DNA of 51,761 nt from the NCBI GenBank assembly GCA_038145405.1, contig JAYQPQ010000004.1, forward strand, positions 1 to 51,761, given 5' to 3'. This document shows positions 50,368 through 51,761 of the stretch, piece by piece (positions within the stretch are counted from its first letter, which is position 1; each line of letters begins with the position of its first letter). The notes under the pieces are model-generated. The model saw only the letters and a program-made list of their open reading frames with translations. It was not told where the DNA came from and made no database searches. A program made the translations under genes and the position numbers. This stretch comes from JAYQPQ01 sp038145405. Lineage in GTDB: Bacteria > Pseudomonadota > Gammaproteobacteria > Pseudomonadales > GM7GCV1.

Positions 50368-51048
50368 CTACTCGACCTTGTAGCCCAGGCCATAGACAGA
50401 GTGAATCAAATCGCCAGTACGCGAGTGGGCGTTCATTTTACGGCGCAGGTTTTTCACGTGGCTGTCGATGGTGCGGTCGCTCACCACGCGCTGGTCTTTA
50501 TAGGCCAGGTTCATCAACTGGTCGCGGCTGAACACATGGCCGGGGCGACGCATCATGGCCGACAGTAGGCGGAACTCCACGCGTGTGAGTTCGAGTTCTT
50601 CGTCGTCGACGATGCAGCGAAAACGGGATTCGTCTAGGTGGATGGTGCGGTAGCTGAGTTCGTCGTCCTCGTCCGATTTGCTGGCTTCCACCCGGCGCAG
50701 CACGCTTTTCACGCGCGCTACAACTTCGCGTGGACTGAAGGGTTTGCATACGTAGTCGTCGGCACCCAGCTGCAGGCCTACCAGGCGGTCGACTTCTTCC
50801 ACGCGCGCGGTGAGCATGATGATGGGTACCTCGGAAAAGCTGCGAATTTCCCGACAGACGTCTAGGCCGTCCTTGCCGGGCAACATCAGGTCGAGCAGGA
50901 TCAGCCGTGGCCGGTGTCCGCGCACCCAATCCACCACCTTGGTGCCCTCGGCAAGCCAGTGCACCTGGTATTGGGCCAGCTGCAGGTAGTCGCGCAGCAG
51001 GGCTGCCAGCTTGGGCTCATCTTCCACGACGAGAATGGGGCCGATCAT
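50368..51048 (-). CDS. baeR: OmpR-family response regulator, BaeR-like
   Basis: A 226-residue DNA-binding response regulator. The receiver has the acidic VEDEP, phosphoacceptor Asp53 (LILLDLMLPGKDGLDVCREI), TAR (Thr in IIMLTARVEEVDRL) and CKPFSPREVVARVK. The C-terminal winged helix contains LTRVEFRLLSAMMRRPGHVFSRDQLM and SDRTIDSHVKNLRRKM. The run SFSEVPIIMLTARVEEVDRL is characteristic of BaeR. In E. coli BaeR drives drug-efflux and spy genes in response to envelope stress. The ATG overlaps the end of the sensor gene upstream. The sensor is disrupted, so the regulator may lack its cognate kinase. Confidence 0.92.
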   Translation of the reverse strand: MIGPILVVEDEPKLAALLRDYLQLAQYQVHWLAEGTKVVDWVRGHRPRLILLDLMLPGKDGLDVCREIRSFSEVPIIMLTARVEEVDRLVGLQLGADDYVCKPFSPREVVARVKSVLRRVEASKSDEDDELSYRTIHLDESRFRCIVDDEELELTRVEFRLLSAMMRRPGHVFSRDQLMNLAYKDQRVVSDRTIDSHVKNLRRKMNAHSRTGDLIHSVYGLGYKVE

Positions 51049-51761
51049 TTTGCCTCCGCAAAGCGAATTTCAACCTTTAACCCGCCCAGCTCGGATGCGC
51101 TGATCTGCATCTCAGCACCGTGGGCCTTGACGATATTGGCGGCGATGGCCAACCCCAGGCCGGCGCCACCGTATTCGCGGTTGCGCGACTGTTCGGCGCG
51201 GAACAGGCGATCGGTGAGGCGCGGCAGGGCATCGGCCAGTACGCCCGGGGCGGTATCTTCCACGCGCAGCAGTACCTGATTGGCGGTGCGCTCCAGGCTA
51301 ACCCGCACTTGTCCGCCTGCGTCGGTATAGCGAATGGAGTTTTCCAGCAGGTTATTGACCAGCTGTTCCAGGCGATCACTGTCGCCATCAATCATCAGGG
51401 CCGCGTCGCCCAGACCGGGCTTCAGGCGCAGTCCCTGGCCGGCAAAGCGCTCGGCAAAGCGATCCAGGCAGTCCTGCACCGGTTCGCGCTGTTCCTTTTT
51501 TTCCATGCTATAGCTGAGCGCGCCTACATCCTAACGCGACAGGGTGTAGAGGTCTTCGATCAAACGACGCAGGCGGTCGATCTCGGCGGCCAGCGATTGC
51601 AGTTCGCGCGGGCTGGGCTCGCGCACGCCGTCGACCAGGGCATCGATCTCTCCCGACAGAATGGCGACGGGCGTGCGCAGTTCGTGCGAAATATCGGCAA
51701 TACAGCGTCGCTGGCGCACCGGGGTGGCAATGAGCGTGGCCGACAGTTTGGTGATGTCCAT
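51045..51761 (-). pseudogene. baeS: BaeS-like sensor kinase, partial, with in-frame TAG
   Basis: The fragment runs off the right edge (the first codon at 51761 is ATG but the natural protein extends further upstream). It begins at the end of a HAMP domain (DITKLSATL), then the H-box CIADISHELRTPVAIL with the phosphoacceptor His, DLYTLSR, a TAG at 51533-51531, and continues in the same frame as DVGALSYSMEKKEQREPVQD, the N-box NNLLENSIRYT, VEDTAPGV, REYGGAGLGLAI and the end VEIRFAEAK. BaeS relatives read DLY.LS.SDVGAL, so a Ser TCG to TAG change is the likely lesion. Without readthrough the ATPase domain would be lost, or translated separately from ATG 51506. Confidence 0.85.

Noticed and set aside
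1..51761. Prophage, integron, CRISPR array, transposase, tRNA or rRNA genes
   Set aside because: No direct-repeat arrays, integrase/transposase motifs or RNA-gene-like sequences were recognised by eye; small tRNAs cannot be excluded without a dedicated search.

Overview
The window reads as a stretch of a gammaproteobacterial chromosome. The clearest marker is the lptD-surA-pdxA-rsmA-apaG-apaH cluster (37735-44514), preceded divergently by amgK-murU-rpe, an arrangement known from Pseudomonas and relatives. Other genes that fit are rhlB, htpX, a BaeSR-type two-component system, TonB-dependent receptors, a DUF5916 outer-membrane protein and an AcrB-type pump. Base composition is moderately GC-rich by eye. 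I cannot name a genus; an aquatic, heterotrophic gammaproteobacterium is a guess from the TonB receptors. I saw no phage, plasmid, CRISPR array, tRNA, rRNA or transposase gene.

Layout. 1-4174: two minus-strand TonB-receptor loci in tandem (the first cut by the window edge). Each has a good sigma-70 promoter and a related ~310-330 nt 5' leader. Behind them is a PAS-like remnant with an in-frame stop. 4316-10138: an RND pump (adaptor plus permease), then moaA and a frameshifted MobA/MocA-like nucleotidyltransferase. 10135-20363: housekeeping and catabolic genes: a PHP nuclease, a thiolase, pyruvate kinase, an SDR, an S1/P1 nuclease, a membrane-anchored glutamate-synthase-like protein with a GIY-YIG gene, a RutE-like nitroreductase, a pterin dehydratase and a GabD-like dehydrogenase. 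20360-22939: a tight minus-strand set of a sucrase/ferredoxin-like protein, a flavin reductase and ApbE. 23165-32776: a DUF5916 barrel, a DUF6152-like/YceI fusion, an FAD monooxygenase, pyrophosphatase, PAPS reductase, HtpX, a coupled PAS-GGDEF/Rieske pair, a small MITE-like repeat, a thioredoxin-fold protein and a GNAT enzyme. 32858-44870: a RimK-like ATP-grasp protein, TauE, rpe, murU, amgK, then the lptD-apaH cluster ending in a zinc-ribbon/Smr-like gene. 44930-51761: rhlB, a MATE pump, an amidohydrolase, an SDR remnant, a GST, a secreted hypothetical protein, a 53-residue Pmp3/YqaE protein, and baeR with a broken, partial baeS.

Functional themes. Cell-envelope work dominates: LptD and SurA build the outer membrane, AmgK and MurU recycle peptidoglycan sugars, HtpX and BaeSR deal with envelope stress, and the RND and MATE pumps export compounds. 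A second theme is small redox modules of unclear purpose (ApbE set, Rieske/GGDEF pair, glutamate-synthase-like protein).

Most notable. (1) The duplicated TonB-receptor leader contains a hairpin with a compensatory base change between copies, which suggests a structured RNA. (2) The ApbE/flavin reductase/ferredoxin-like set has no visible flavinylation target, and an expected cluster-ligand histidine is replaced by aspartate. (3) A 141-bp inverted-repeat element ends one base from a stop codon. (4) Three otherwise well-conserved ORFs are broken by single lesions (in-frame TGA, one-base frameshift, in-frame TAG), which could be gene decay or sequence error.
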